Positions 35,495-46,437 are shown, counted from the first letter of the stretch. The stretch is DNA of 64,000 nucleotides from an uncultured Nitrospira sp. (GCA_902500785.1 CABVRW010000009.1:29987-93986), one strand, 5' to 3'. Notes: generated by a model not told the origin, from the letters alone. Numbers and translations: made by a program.

Positions 35495-37273
35495 ATGAAG
35501 CTGACAGGGTCAGAAATTCTGATCGAATGTTTGAAGCAGGAAGGGGTGAAAACTATTTTCGCCCTGCCCGGTGGCGTGGTATTGAAAATTTTCGACATGC
35601 TGCACCAGCAAAAAGATATCGAGGTTGTGTTGACCCGGCACGAACAGGGTGCGGGGCATATGGCTGAAGGGTATGCCAAGGCGACGGGGAAGGCCGGTGT
35701 ATGTTTGGTGACGTCCGGGCCCGGCATGACCAACGTGATTACGGCGCTAGCCGATGCCTATATGGATTCGGTGCCACTGGTCTGTATCAGCGGGCAGGTT
35801 TCGACGAGTTTGATCGGCAATGACGCCTTTCAAGAAGCCGACAACATCGGGCTCAGTCGACCTTGCACGAAATACAATTTTCTCGTGAAGGACGTCAACG
35901 ACCTTGCGACGACTATCAAGGAAGCGTTCTATATCGCCACGACCGGCCGTCCCGGTCCCGTATTGGTGGATATTCCTAAAGATGTGTCCATGGCCAAAAC
36001 CGAGTTTACCTATCCCAGTTCAGTATCGATCCGTGGGTACAATCCGACCTACGAAGGCAATAAGTGGCAGATCAAGCAGGCTGCCGAAGCCATTATGAAG
36101 GCGAAGAAGCCCATCCTGTATGTCGGCGGTGGGGTGGTGTTTTCTCAGGCCTCCAAGGAGTTGCTGGAATTGGCCGAGATGACTCAAATCCCGGTGGATA
36201 TGACGCTGATGGGTTTGGGAGCGTTTCCGGGTGAGCATTCGCAATCGATGGGAATGATGGGCATGCACGGGACCTATTGCGCCAACATGGCCGTCCACTA
36301 CTCCGATCTGGTGATTGCCGTGGGTGCGCGTTTTGATGATCGCGTGACGGGGAAAGTGTCTGAGTTCTGCCCCTTCGCCAAAGTGATTCACATCGATATC
36401 GATCCGACCTCGATCCGTAAGAACATTCATGTCGATATCCCTATTGTGGGCGATTGCAAGGCGGTCTTGCGGGAACTGAATCAAATCCTCAGAGCCACGG
36501 TCAACGGAAATCAAAAGGACCTTCGCAAGCCCTGGTGGGATCAGATCCGCGAGTGGCAACAGGCGCATCCCCTGGCTTACCAGCAAGAACCGGATGGGGC
36601 GATCAAGCCCCAACATGTCGTGAAGCGGCTGTACGAATTGACCAAGGATAGGGATCCGATCGTGTCGACGGATGTCGGGCAGCACCAGATGTGGACGGCG
36701 CAATACTTTAAGCTCGCCCGTCCTAATCGGTGGTTGACCTCGGGCGGTTTGGGCACGATGGGATTCGGGTTTCCTGCGGCCATGGGGGCGCAGGCAGCGT
36801 TCAGGGATCGATTGGTACTCTGCGTGGCCGGAGACGGCAGCATACAAATGAATATGCAGGAAATGGCCACTGCGGTGGTGTCGAAGTTGCCGGTAAAAGT
36901 GATCATTCTGAACAATCGCTTCCACGGCATGGTTCGCCAATGGCAAGACTTGTTCTACGAAGGCCGGTATGCCTCCAGTTATCTGGACACGACACCGGAT
37001 TTCGTCAAGTTAGCCGAAGCCTATGGCGCGGTCGGCTTGCGGGCGAACAAGGTCGGGGATCTTGATGCCGTATTGAAGGAAGCGATTGCGACCGACAAGC
37101 CGGTCGTCGTCGATGTTCCGACCTATCCCTATGAGAATTGTTATCCGATGATTCCGGCGGGTGGCTGCAATCACGAGATGATTCTTGAAGATCCGCCTGA
37201 CCTGAAGCAACGAATGGCCGGTGCGCCCAGTACCGGCTCCGACGAAGATAAGGACACGATCTTAACAGCCTAA
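35495..37273 (+). CDS. ilvB: Acetolactate synthase, catalytic subunit
   Basis: A 592-residue thiamine diphosphate enzyme, first common step of valine and leucine synthesis. It has the active-site ALPGGVVLKIF and HEQGAGHMAEGYAKATGK with the catalytic Glu, the FAD-type domain near 200-340, and the thiamine motif VAGDGSIQMNMQEMATAVVSKLPVKVIILNNR near 445-480. GGGGAGG five bases upstream fixes the ATG at 35495; the frame opens earlier with no ribosome site. It is the first gene of ilvB-ilvN-ilvC. Confidence 0.97.
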   Translation: MKLTGSEILIECLKQEGVKTIFALPGGVVLKIFDMLHQQKDIEVVLTRHEQGAGHMAEGYAKATGKAGVCLVTSGPGMTNVITALADAYMDSVPLVCISGQVSTSLIGNDAFQEADNIGLSRPCTKYNFLVKDVNDLATTIKEAFYIATTGRPGPVLVDIPKDVSMAKTEFTYPSSVSIRGYNPTYEGNKWQIKQAAEAIMKAKKPILYVGGGVVFSQASKELLELAEMTQIPVDMTLMGLGAFPGEHSQSMGMMGMHGTYCANMAVHYSDLVIAVGARFDDRVTGKVSEFCPFAKVIHIDIDPTSIRKNIHVDIPIVGDCKAVLRELNQILRATVNGNQKDLRKPWWDQIREWQQAHPLAYQQEPDGAIKPQHVVKRLYELTKDRDPIVSTDVGQHQMWTAQYFKLARPNRWLTSGGLGTMGFGFPAAMGAQAAFRDRLVLCVAGDGSIQMNMQEMATAVVSKLPVKVIILNNRFHGMVRQWQDLFYEGRYASSYLDTTPDFVKLAEAYGAVGLRANKVGDLDAVLKEAIATDKPVVVDVPTYPYENCYPMIPAGGCNHEMILEDPPDLKQRMAGAPSTGSDEDKDTILTA

Positions 37274-37312
37274 TCACGCTGTCGCGGACAGCTATCAGCT
37301 GAGAGCGTTCTG

Positions 37313-37831
37313 ATGGAACATATCATTTCGGTGACCGTAGAAAATAAGTTCGGCGTGTTATCGCGCGTCGCCGGACTGTTCAGCGGTCGCGGCTTCAATA
37401 TCGAAAGTTTGTCGGTGGCCCCCACCCTCGATCCGTCAATGTCACAGATGACTATCGTCACGTCGGGTGATGAACGCATCGTGGAGCAAATCGTCAAGCA
37501 ACTGAATAAATTGATCGACGTCATTAAGGTCGTAGACCTCAATGAGAGTGAATTCGTGTCACGGGAGACGGCGTTGATTAAGGTCCATACTAAGGCCGAA
37601 GACCGGGCCGAGGCGCTCAGGATCGCAGACATCTTCAGGGCCAATGTCATCGATTCGACACCCTCGACCTATACCATTGAAGTCACGGGTGATCCCAAAA
37701 AGATTGAGGCGATCATCAATTTGCTCCAGCCGCTCGGCATCAAGGAACTGATTCGGACGGGGCGAGTGGCGATTGCGCGTGAAGCGATCAGACCGGCCCT
37801 CAGCCAACCCAAGAAGATCGCTCGGGAATAG
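37313..37831 (+). CDS. ilvN: Acetolactate synthase, regulatory subunit
   Basis: A 172-residue regulatory subunit with an N-terminal ACT domain (ISVTVENKFGVLSRVAGLFSGRGFNIESLSV, near 4-35) that binds valine in known enzymes, then a C-terminal domain with ALIKVHTKAEDRAEALRIADIF. It activates and feedback-inhibits IlvB. It lies 39 bases after ilvB. Confidence 0.96.
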   Translation: MEHIISVTVENKFGVLSRVAGLFSGRGFNIESLSVAPTLDPSMSQMTIVTSGDERIVEQIVKQLNKLIDVIKVVDLNESEFVSRETALIKVHTKAEDRAEALRIADIFRANVIDSTPSTYTIEVTGDPKKIEAIINLLQPLGIKELIRTGRVAIAREAIRPALSQPKKIARE

Positions 37832-37894
37832 CCCGCTCCCCTCTGTGTGCAGCTGTTGTTTCCACCCATGTGTCTTATGAACCTTCAGGAGTGA

Positions 37895-38911
<1,017 letters not shown>

Positions 38912-38961
38912 TCCTGGAACCGGGCGCTTCGTGATAGCATGAGAAGGGGACCTGGAGGTGT

Positions 38962-39612
38962 ATGGCTGATCGAGCCGTCGGGATACCGATCGCAAAAGAG
39001 GGATGGCCGTTTGTCGGTGGGCTTGTGGGCACGACGGCGCTCTTGGGCTTGGCTGGCTGGACCGTTCCTGCCGGGATTGTCCTGGGATTTACGATCTTTA
39101 CCGCTTGGTTCTTTAGGAATCCCAGCCGAACGATTCCGCAACAGCCGAACGTGGTGGTGTCGTCGGGGGACGGCAAAGTCATCGCGATCGAGGAAGAGTT
39201 TGAGCCGCGCTACCTGAAGGAAAAGAGTATCCGGATCACGGTGTTCCTCAACGTGTTTGACGTGCATGTGAATCGGATGCCTTGCGAGGGGACGGTCGAA
39301 GGGGTGAATTACCAACCCGGCCAGTTTCTCGTGGCGAGCAGGCCTGAGGCGACACTTCGGAACGAACAAAACGCGGTGATGTTGAAGACGGAGTCGGGGG
39401 CGAAAGTGCTCTGTGTGCAAGTCGCGGGGTTGATTGCACGTCGGATCGTGTGCTGGGTCGAGCAGGGGGAGCGGGTGCGGAGGGGAGAACGGTTTGGCCT
39501 GATACGGTTCGGATCGCGGATGGATACCTTCCTTCCGCTTGGCTCCAAGGTGTGTGTCGCACTGGGCGACCGCGTCAAAGGGGGAGAAACCATCGTGGGA
39601 GAACTTCGATGA
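38962..39612 (+). CDS. psd: Phosphatidylserine decarboxylase, short (type II) form
   Basis: A 216-residue decarboxylase making phosphatidylethanolamine. The N-terminal ~40 residues are membrane-hydrophobic. The core has the SSGDGKV and VFLNVFDVHVNRMPCEG segments of the family. The pyruvoyl group forms at Gly184-Ser185 in RFGSR, where the proenzyme cuts itself. GGAGG precedes the start. The stop overlaps pssA by four bases, giving the usual pair of the PE pathway. Confidence 0.96.
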   Translation: MADRAVGIPIAKEGWPFVGGLVGTTALLGLAGWTVPAGIVLGFTIFTAWFFRNPSRTIPQQPNVVVSSGDGKVIAIEEEFEPRYLKEKSIRITVFLNVFDVHVNRMPCEGTVEGVNYQPGQFLVASRPEATLRNEQNAVMLKTESGAKVLCVQVAGLIARRIVCWVEQGERVRRGERFGLIRFGSRMDTFLPLGSKVCVALGDRVKGGETIVGELR

Positions 39613-40409
39613 AATCACCGGGTATGCGGACCTCATTTGCGAAAGGCCATCGAAAGCGACAGGCGATGTACCTGATCCCCAACCTCTGCACGACGGGAAA
39701 TTTATTCTGCGGAGTCTTCGCGATCCTGTCCGTGTTCAATGGTCAGCATCTGATCGCAGCCATCGTTATCCTGGTCGGAATGATATTCGATATGTTGGAC
39801 GGGAAGTTGGCTCGGTTGACGAACAGCACCGGCCAGTTCGGCATCGAGTATGACTCTCTCTCCGATGTGGTGTCGTTCGGGGTCGCGCCGGGTGTGCTGA
39901 TTTATTCGTATGCGTTGAGCGGACAGGGGATGTTTGGGGTGGCGGTCATGTTTGCGTATGTCGCCATGGGCGCCGTTCGGTTGGCTCGGTTCAATGCGAC
40001 GGTGAGCACATCCGATAGTAAATATTTCACCGGGTTGGCCATTCCTGCAGCGGCGGGTGTTATTGCGTCGTTGGTGATTTTCGATCTGCACATTACCCAG
40101 ATGGGTTCGGAAGTGAAGCCGCTGTTAATTCTGGTGATCACGTTGACGCTCGCGTTCCTCATGGTGAGTACCATCAAATATCGAAGCTTCAAGGACATGA
40201 AGTTTCGGCGGGGCGATCATTTTACCTATCTGGTCTGGGGGATTTTGGCCTTGATGTTGATTGTCGCCTGGCCGCAGGCGATGCTGTTTGTGGCGTTCAC
40301 CGGGTACGCCGTGTCCGGCCCCGCTGCGCGCGTGTGGACAATAATGGCCAAGGGCGCGGGTAAACCGGTGGCAAAAACAGATGTGCCGGCACTAGACTCC
40401 ATAGACTAA
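39609..40409 (+). CDS. pssA: CDP-diacylglycerol--serine O-phosphatidyltransferase
   Basis: A 266-residue membrane protein with the CDP-alcohol phosphotransferase motif DMLDGKLARLTNSTGQFGIEYDSLSD near 60, holding the four aspartates of the metal site, plus about eight hydrophobic segments. It makes phosphatidylserine, used by Psd encoded just before it. The ATG overlaps the psd stop (ATGA). No gene follows for 414 bases; that gap is the leuA leader. Confidence 0.95.
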   Translation: MKSPGMRTSFAKGHRKRQAMYLIPNLCTTGNLFCGVFAILSVFNGQHLIAAIVILVGMIFDMLDGKLARLTNSTGQFGIEYDSLSDVVSFGVAPGVLIYSYALSGQGMFGVAVMFAYVAMGAVRLARFNATVSTSDSKYFTGLAIPAAAGVIASLVIFDLHITQMGSEVKPLLILVITLTLAFLMVSTIKYRSFKDMKFRRGDHFTYLVWGILALMLIVAWPQAMLFVAFTGYAVSGPAARVWTIMAKGAGKPVAKTDVPALDSID

Positions 40410-40414
40410 CAACA

Positions 40415-40675
40415 GCGATGACGAGGAGTAGTAGGGAGCGTTGACCGAACCGAGAGAGCTGGTGGATGGTGCAAACCAGCCGGTGACCTGCCGAACTCGC
40501 CTCTGAGCTGGATTCGTGAAGCCCCCCTGGGTGGTAATGAGTCCGAGTGATCCTCGTCACGGATCGAATGAAGGGCGCTCGGATGAAGGTGGTTCTTCAT
40601 CCCTCGCTGAATCAGGGTGGTACCACGAAGCTCGCAAGGCCTTCGTCCCTGTCCCGGGGCGGAGGCTTTTCTATT
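40415..40675 (+). promoter_or_regulatory. T-box riboswitch leader of leuA
   Basis: The RNA has the AGAGAG motif (40453-40458), the apical GGTGCAAACC (40468-40477) and a probable specifier loop CGAACTCGCC with CTC (Leu) at 40496-40498. The T-box AGGGTGGTACCACG (40614-40627) matches the AGGGTGGNACCGCG consensus. It is followed by an 11-base-pair terminator hairpin (40639-40649 with 40656-40666) and TTTTCTATT. Uncharged tRNA-Leu should stabilise the antiterminator and let leuA be transcribed. T-boxes before leuA are known in delta-proteobacteria, so this is a rare but not unprecedented placement. A second hairpin region (40710-40780, CCCCAAC / GTTGGGG) follows. Confidence 0.88.
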
Positions 40676-40823
40676 GGCGGATTGCTGAACCGGACTTCCA
40701 ACTTTGTGCTCGGCTCGAAAACATCCCCAACGTACCTCAGCGGGTACGCCTCCGGTGTGTTCTCTGCCCGCGGCCGTGTTGGGGAACCTGTGTGAGCAAT
40801 CTGTAGGACGGAGGAGGTGAGCC

Positions 40824-42371
40824 ATGACCAGGATGATCAGAATATTCGACACGACGTTGCGGGACGGAGAGCAATCGCCTGGGGCGAGCATGAACGTCGA
40901 AGAGAAACTCATGATCGCCAAACAGCTGGCGCGCCTCGGCGTGGATATCATTGAAGCCGGCTTTGCGTATAGTTCGCCGGGGGATTTTGAGGCGGTGCGT
41001 CGGATCGCCCTGGAAGTCGAAGGTCCGGTGGTGTGCAGCCTTGCGCGTGCCAGACCGGAAGACATCACGAGGGCGTCAGAAGCCCTGAATGGCGCGCCAA
41101 AGGTCCGCATCCATACGTTTCTCTCAACCTCGGACATCCATCTCAAGCACCAGTTCCGGATGACTCGTGAGGAGGCTAAGAAGCGAGCGGTGGAGATGGT
41201 GCAGCTGGCTCGCACCTATGTCGATGACGTCGAGTTTTCTCCGATGGACGCCAGCCGGTCCGACCCAGCCTACCTTTGTGAGGTCATTGAGGCAGTGATT
41301 GCGGCCGGGGCGGGAACGATCAATATTCCTGACACGGTGGGGTACGCCGTTCCGCAGGAATTCGGTGGCCTGATTAAACGGATTAAAGACAGCGTACCCA
41401 ATAGCGGGCAAGCCGTCATTTCCGTCCATTGCCACAACGATTTGGGTCTGGCCGTCGCCAACAGTCTGGCCGCAGTGGTGGCTGGAGCCGGGCAGGTCGA
41501 GTGCACCATCAACGGTATCGGCGAGCGGGCCGGCAACACCTCGCTGGAGGAGATCGTCATGGGTCTCCGGACACGCAGCGGCTGGTACGAGGCCGACACC
41601 AAGGTGATCACGGAGGAAATTTCGAAAACCAGCCGCCTGGTGAGCAAGATTACGGGTATGGTCATCCAGCCGAATAAGGCTATCGTCGGCGCCAATGCGT
41701 TCGCCCACACCTCAGGCATTCACCAGGATGGGTTGCTCAAAGATAAGACGACCTATGAGATCATGCGGCCGGAATCCGTCGGTCTTGAGCAGGTCAAATT
41801 GGTGATGGGTAAGTTATCCGGGCGCCATGCGTTTCGGCAACGACTGGAGGAGTTGGGCTATAAGCTTACGGAAGAAGAGGTCAATCACGCGTTTGAACGG
41901 TTCAAGCGGTTGGCGGATCAAAAGAAAGAGATTTATGAGGAAGACCTCGAAGTCATTGTGTCGGAAGAGGTCGCCAAGATGTCTGAACAGGTCGTATTGA
42001 AGTCGTTTCAGGTTGAAAGTGGAACGAATAAGACCCCGAAGGCGACGGTGGAATTGGAAATCGACGGGAAGGTGGTGTCCCACAGTGGAACGGGCGACGG
42101 CCCGGTGGATGCGGTTTACCGGACGATCGCCGTGATGACCCAGACGAAGAGCACGTTGCTGATGTTCGGGGTCAATGCCATTACCGGCGGGACGGATGCG
42201 CAAGGAGAAGTATCGGTGCGGCTTGAAGAGGATGGTCGAACGGTTTCCGGCCATGGCGCCGATACGGACATCATTACCGCGGCGGCACGAGCCTATCTGA
42301 ACGCGCTCAATAAGTTGGCCTATTTCGCCGCCAAACAAGCCGAAGGGATTCAGAAGGTCAGCTTGATTTGA
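40824..42371 (+). CDS. leuA: 2-isopropylmalate synthase
   Basis: A 515-residue LeuA, the first committed step to leucine (2-oxoisovalerate plus acetyl-CoA). The catalytic barrel has [16 protein letters not shown] near residue 8, [16 protein letters not shown] near 203 and [14 protein letters not shown], with metal His/Asp residues. The C-terminal LeuA regulatory domain for leucine feedback is present (about 385-510). GGAGGAGG is six bases upstream. It is controlled by the T-box before it. Confidence 0.97.
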   Translation: MTRMIRIFDTTLRDGEQSPGASMNVEEKLMIAKQLARLGVDIIEAGFAYSSPGDFEAVRRIALEVEGPVVCSLARARPEDITRASEALNGAPKVRIHTFLSTSDIHLKHQFRMTREEAKKRAVEMVQLARTYVDDVEFSPMDASRSDPAYLCEVIEAVIAAGAGTINIPDTVGYAVPQEFGGLIKRIKDSVPNSGQAVISVHCHNDLGLAVANSLAAVVAGAGQVECTINGIGERAGNTSLEEIVMGLRTRSGWYEADTKVITEEISKTSRLVSKITGMVIQPNKAIVGANAFAHTSGIHQDGLLKDKTTYEIMRPESVGLEQVKLVMGKLSGRHAFRQRLEELGYKLTEEEVNHAFERFKRLADQKKEIYEEDLEVIVSEEVAKMSEQVVLKSFQVESGTNKTPKATVELEIDGKVVSHSGTGDGPVDAVYRTIAVMTQTKSTLLMFGVNAITGGTDAQGEVSVRLEEDGRTVSGHGADTDIITAAARAYLNALNKLAYFAAKQAEGIQKVSLI

Positions 42372-42473
42372 TCCCAACCTGCAGGGTAGATTCCTCCGTC
42401 TTAGTCGTTGCAGGCGCATCGGCCCGAACGGGGCGGCGTCTGTCGTGGTCCCGGTCATGAATCGCGGTGCACG

Positions 42474-42836
42474 ATGGTAGGCACGCATCTTCAACGGTGC
42501 CCGGAATTTTTAGCGGGTGACCACACCAGGCTGCGGGAACTCCTGCATCCTGCGAAGGCATCGCTCAAATTAGGGTATAGCCTGGCGCATGGGTTGCTTG
42601 ATCCCGGCAAACAGTCCCTCTGGCACCGCTTACAATCGTCCGAGGTGTACTACTTTATTGCCGGTCGTGGGGTGATGAAGGTGGAAGAAGAGTCGGTCGC
42701 GGTTGAGGCCGGCTCCGTGATCTATGTGCCGCCGGGGGCGAAGCAATCGTTGCTGAATGCCGGAACGGAGCCGATTGAATTTCTCTGCTTGGTCGATCCT
42801 GCCTGGACCGCGGAGGATGAGGCCGTCGTTGAATAG
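42474..42836 (+). CDS. Cupin-domain protein
   Basis: A 120-residue single-domain cupin: HRLQSSEVYYFIAGRGVMKVEE and VIYVPPGAKQSLLNAGTEPIEFLCLVDP form the two cupin motifs, with His and Glu positions compatible with a metal site. Function is unknown; related small cupins include isomerases and mannose-6-phosphate isomerase-like proteins. It lies between leuA and leuB in the same direction with 102- and 18-base gaps. The ATG at 42474 is my choice; no strong ribosome site is seen and the frame is open 66 bases further upstream. Confidence 0.82.
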   Translation: MVGTHLQRCPEFLAGDHTRLRELLHPAKASLKLGYSLAHGLLDPGKQSLWHRLQSSEVYYFIAGRGVMKVEEESVAVEAGSVIYVPPGAKQSLLNAGTEPIEFLCLVDPAWTAEDEAVVE

Positions 42837-42854
42837 TCGAGAGGAGATGAACAC

Positions 42855-43931
42855 GTGAACGCGAGAATCGCAGTGTTGGCCGGGGATGGAGTCGGCCGCG
42901 AAATCGTCCCGGAAGCGGTCAAGGTGTTGAAGGTGGTCGCGGAGCGATATGGCCATACGTTTGAGTTTATCGCCGGCGATGTCGGCGGCCATGCCATCGA
43001 TAAAGTCGGCGTGCCGCTCCCTGCGGAGACGCTCACCATTGCGAAGCAAAGCGACGCCGTGTTGCTCGGCGCTGTCGGTGGCCCGAAATGGGAGGGATTG
43101 GAATACAGTCTTCGACCGGAGCGGGCGTTGCTGGGGTTGAGAGAGCAACTCGGGCTCTATGCCAACTTGCGTCCTGCGAAGCTCTATCCCATGCTCGCCG
43201 ACGCCTCGACGTTGCGACGGGACGTGATCGAGGGCATCGATATGCTCGTGATCCGCGAACTCACCGGAGGAATTTATTTCGGTAAGCCGAAGGGCATCGA
43301 ACCATTGCCAGGCGGCGGAGAACGCGGCTTCAATACGGAAGTCTATACGACTGATGAAATTCGTCGCATCGCCGTCGTGGCCTTTGACGCGGCCCGCAAA
43401 CGGCGCAAAAAGGTCATGTCGGTGGACAAGGCCAATGTGCTGGAATCGTCGGAGTTGTGGCGACGGGTGGTGACGGAAGTGCAGAAAGGCTATGCCGACG
43501 TGGCCTTGAGTCACATCTACGTCGACAATTGCGCCATGCAGTTGGTCCGCAATCCGCGGCAGTTCGATGTGTTGCTGTGTAACAACATCTTCGGCGATAT
43601 TCTCAGCGACGAGGCGGCGATGCTCACTGGGTCGATTGGTATGTTGCCGTCCGCCAGTATCGGAGCCAAGGTGGGGTTATTCGAGCCGATCCATGGCAGC
43701 GCGCCGGATATTGCCGGGAAAAACATCGCCAATCCGATCGCGACCATTGCCTCTGCTGCGATGATGTTGTCCTATGCCTTTCAGTTGGATAAGGAAGCTG
43801 CGGCGATTGAGGGGGCCATCGTCAAAACTCTCGAACTCGGGTTCCGCACCAAGGATATTCATGCCGAGGGTATGCGGCTGGTCGGCACCACCGAGATGGG
43901 TGATGCCATTGTGCGCAATCTCGCCGCGTAA
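42855..43931 (+). CDS. leuB: 3-isopropylmalate dehydrogenase
   Basis: A 358-residue NAD-dependent decarboxylating dehydrogenase. It has [15 protein letters not shown] near 6, the substrate-binding [16 protein letters not shown] near 95, [23 protein letters not shown] near 195, and the NAD-binding [15 protein letters not shown] near 273. It starts with GTG at 42855, with GAGGAGA upstream. It converts 3-isopropylmalate to 2-oxoisocaproate. leuC and leuD are not in the window. Confidence 0.97.
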   Translation: MNARIAVLAGDGVGREIVPEAVKVLKVVAERYGHTFEFIAGDVGGHAIDKVGVPLPAETLTIAKQSDAVLLGAVGGPKWEGLEYSLRPERALLGLREQLGLYANLRPAKLYPMLADASTLRRDVIEGIDMLVIRELTGGIYFGKPKGIEPLPGGGERGFNTEVYTTDEIRRIAVVAFDAARKRRKKVMSVDKANVLESSELWRRVVTEVQKGYADVALSHIYVDNCAMQLVRNPRQFDVLLCNNIFGDILSDEAAMLTGSIGMLPSASIGAKVGLFEPIHGSAPDIAGKNIANPIATIASAAMMLSYAFQLDKEAAAIEGAIVKTLELGFRTKDIHAEGMRLVGTTEMGDAIVRNLAA

Positions 43932-43934
43932 GCC

Positions 43935-45149
43935 ATGACGACACGCGCAACGCAATCCGGAATCATTGAGACCCTGGCTGGCAACGGTGAACCAGGGTAT
44001 GCCGGGGACGGTGGGCCTGCCGGAGCAGCCTCACTGAACGAACCCAAAGGCCTGTGTGTCGACCAGGAGGGGAACCTCTACATCGCCGATTCTGAAAACC
44101 ATGTCGTGCGCCGCGTCGACCGAGCAACGGGGGTGATCACGACGGTGGCCGGGATCTGCTCCGCTGGGCCGACCGGACCGGTGGAGCCAGAACCACCTGT
44201 GGCCGCGCAGACCGAGGAAGACGAGGATCCTTTCGCCGACGTCTCCGGTGACAGCACCAAGGCTTACACGCAAGTGACCGATCTGAGTGGCACGGTCCGG
44301 TATGTGACCGGAGGGCGTCTCGCGGTCGAGCATGAGTCGGGGGATGGCGGCCCTGCCCGTCGCGCGCGGCTCAACTTTCCCAGTGCGGTGGCCGTCGACC
44401 GCGCAGGTAATCTCTATATTGCCGATACGATGAACCACCGGGTGAGGAAGGTTGATACGGCCACAGGCCTCATCACCAACGTGGCCGGCACAGGCCAGGC
44501 CCGGTATTCCGGCGACGGCGGGCCGGCGGTCCAGGCTGCGATCAATGAACCGACCGGGCTGGCTGTCTGCGACGACGCGTTGTACATCGCGGACCAAAGT
44601 AATAATCGCGTGCGTCGAGTGGATCTGGCCACCGGCGTCATCACGACGATCGCCGGAGATGGAACAGCCGCGTATAGCGGCGACCAGGTGCCGGCGGTCC
44701 AGGCGAGTCTGTCCGGACCCAGCGGCGTGGCCGTAGGTGGAGACGGTCTGTTGTACGTGGCGGACACTTTTAATAGCCGGATACGATCGGTGGATCCGAC
44801 TACGGGACAGATTGCCACTGTGACGGGAGACGGCGGACCCTACCGGTACCAGGGGCCGGATGAGCCTCGATCGTCGAGCCTCTCCAGGCCGGCAGGCATT
44901 GCCGTCGGCCACGAGGGGTCCATCTATATGACGGACTCAGACAGCCATTTGATTCGAGTATGGGATGGACACACGAAGACCATCAGGCGCCTCTCGGGTA
45001 CCGGTGTTGCGCAGTTCGGCGGAGATGGCGGCGATGCCTTGGCAGGCAGTCTCAGTTATCCATTCGGTGTAGCGGTCGATGCAGCCGGGACCGTCTATGT
45101 GGCGGATACGTTCAATCACCGCATCAGGGTTCTGACCGCGACGGCGTGA
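43935..45149 (+). CDS. NHL-repeat beta-propeller protein
   Basis: A 404-residue protein with six NHL repeats of about 55 residues, each with a P-x-G-(V/I/L)-A/C-V, (L/I/V)Y(I/V/M)(A/T)D and N/S-x-(V/I)R pattern, which should form a six-bladed propeller. About 65 residues rich in Pro, Glu and Asp are inserted between the first and second blade. No signal peptide is seen, so it appears cytoplasmic, unlike many NHL proteins. It starts three bases after leuB and ends ten bases before asd, so it is co-transcribed with amino-acid genes. Its partner or ligand is unknown. Confidence 0.88.
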   Translation: MTTRATQSGIIETLAGNGEPGYAGDGGPAGAASLNEPKGLCVDQEGNLYIADSENHVVRRVDRATGVITTVAGICSAGPTGPVEPEPPVAAQTEEDEDPFADVSGDSTKAYTQVTDLSGTVRYVTGGRLAVEHESGDGGPARRARLNFPSAVAVDRAGNLYIADTMNHRVRKVDTATGLITNVAGTGQARYSGDGGPAVQAAINEPTGLAVCDDALYIADQSNNRVRRVDLATGVITTIAGDGTAAYSGDQVPAVQASLSGPSGVAVGGDGLLYVADTFNSRIRSVDPTTGQIATVTGDGGPYRYQGPDEPRSSSLSRPAGIAVGHEGSIYMTDSDSHLIRVWDGHTKTIRRLSGTGVAQFGGDGGDALAGSLSYPFGVAVDAAGTVYVADTFNHRIRVLTATA

Positions 45150-45159
45150 GGACAGCATC

Positions 45160-46179
45160 ATGTTGAAGAAGAAACAGGCCTATACGGTGGCGGTGCTCGG
45201 CGCGACCGGGGCCGTGGGAAAAGAGAGTCTCGAGATCCTCGAGGAACGCAACTTTCCACTTGAGACGTTGCGTTTATTTTCGTCCAAGCGGTCGGCCGGC
45301 GAAGTATTGTCGTGCCAAGGCAAGGAGTACAAGGTGGAGGAACTGACGGAGTCGTCCTCCTTTGTCGGGGTCGACATCGCGTTTGTGTCGGCAACCGATG
45401 CCATCAGCCGGGACTACGGGGCACGATTGGGCGCGGCCGGCGTCGTCGTCATCGACGACAGTGCGGTCTTTCGTATGGATCCCAATGTGCCGCTGGTGGT
45501 GCCGGAGGTCAATGCCGCCGCGCTGCGGTCCATGACGCGCGGTATTGTGGCCATCCCGAATTGTACGACGACTCCATTGGTCATGGCGCTCAAGCCGTTG
45601 CGTGATGCCGCGGGTATCAAGCGTGTGGTGGTCACCACCTTTCAATCGGTATCCGGGACCGGGGCGGCAGCGATGGATGAATTGGTCGATCAGACGAAGG
45701 CCTTGATCTCTTTTCAAGATGTGAAGGTGCAGGTGTACCCCTATCAAATTGCGTTCAACCTCTTGCCGCAGGTCGGATCGTTCGGGGACGGCGGTGATTG
45801 TTCAGAAGAGGTCAAGATCGTTCAGGAAACGAGAAAGATTCTGGAGATGCCGTCGTTGCGGGTGACGGCGACTACCGTGCGTGTGCCGGTGCTGCGCTGT
45901 CACTCCGAGGCAATCAATGTCGAGCTCGAACGGCCGTTGCTGGCGAACGATGCGCGTGCCGCGCTGTCCGAGATGCCCGGCGTGATTGTGTATGACGATC
46001 CGCTCAAAAAGCTGTACCCGATGCCGTTCGACGTATCCGGCAAGGATGACGTCTATGTCGGGCGGGTTCGTGTGGACGAGTCGATCACCAATGGGTTGAA
46101 TCTCTGGGTCGTGAGCGACAATCTCCGAAAAGGCGCGGCGCTCAATGCCGTTCAAATTGCCGAATGTCTGATACAATGA
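45160..46179 (+). CDS. asd: Aspartate-semialdehyde dehydrogenase
   Basis: A 339-residue enzyme of the lysine, methionine and threonine pathway, also feeding peptidoglycan diaminopimelate. It has the NADP-binding AVLGATGAVGKESLEIL near 9, the catalytic Cys135 in NCTTT, and an RxPVLRCHSEAINVE segment with the catalytic His near 246. It reduces aspartyl phosphate to the semialdehyde. It follows the NHL gene by 10 bases. Confidence 0.97.
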   Translation: MLKKKQAYTVAVLGATGAVGKESLEILEERNFPLETLRLFSSKRSAGEVLSCQGKEYKVEELTESSSFVGVDIAFVSATDAISRDYGARLGAAGVVVIDDSAVFRMDPNVPLVVPEVNAAALRSMTRGIVAIPNCTTTPLVMALKPLRDAAGIKRVVVTTFQSVSGTGAAAMDELVDQTKALISFQDVKVQVYPYQIAFNLLPQVGSFGDGGDCSEEVKIVQETRKILEMPSLRVTATTVRVPVLRCHSEAINVELERPLLANDARAALSEMPGVIVYDDPLKKLYPMPFDVSGKDDVYVGRVRVDESITNGLNLWVVSDNLRKGAALNAVQIAECLIQ

Positions 46180-46182
46180 AAG

Positions 46183-46437
46183 ATGATAGCCTGGAGCGGT
46201 GTGGGTCGGGCGTTGATTGTCCTCGGGTTGGTACTGGTTGCCGTCGGGGTCCTTCTCACGCTTGCGGAAAAATGGCCTGGTATCGGTTCTGCGTTCGGTT
46301 GGATCGGTAAATTGCCGGGCGATCTCTCGATCACACGAGAGCGGTTCAGTCTGTATATTCCGATCGCGACCAGTCTGCTGTTCAGCATCCTGCTGAGCCT
46401 AGTGTTCTACTTCCTCTCATGGCTCTTTCGCCGCTGA
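46183..46437 (+). CDS. DUF2905 small membrane protein
   Basis: An 84-residue protein with two hydrophobic segments (about 7-26 and 55-80) and the diagnostic IGKLPGDLSITRERFSLYIPIATSLL of DUF2905. The family is small, inner-membrane and of unknown function. It starts three bases after asd and overlaps the next gene by 19 bases, so it is part of the same transcript. Confidence 0.9.
   Translation: MIAWSGVGRALIVLGLVLVAVGVLLTLAEKWPGIGSAFGWIGKLPGDLSITRERFSLYIPIATSLLFSILLSLVFYFLSWLFRR

Noticed and set aside
40516..40806. 96-codon open frame in the leuA leader
   Set aside because: It covers the T-box and terminator, which explain the conservation better.
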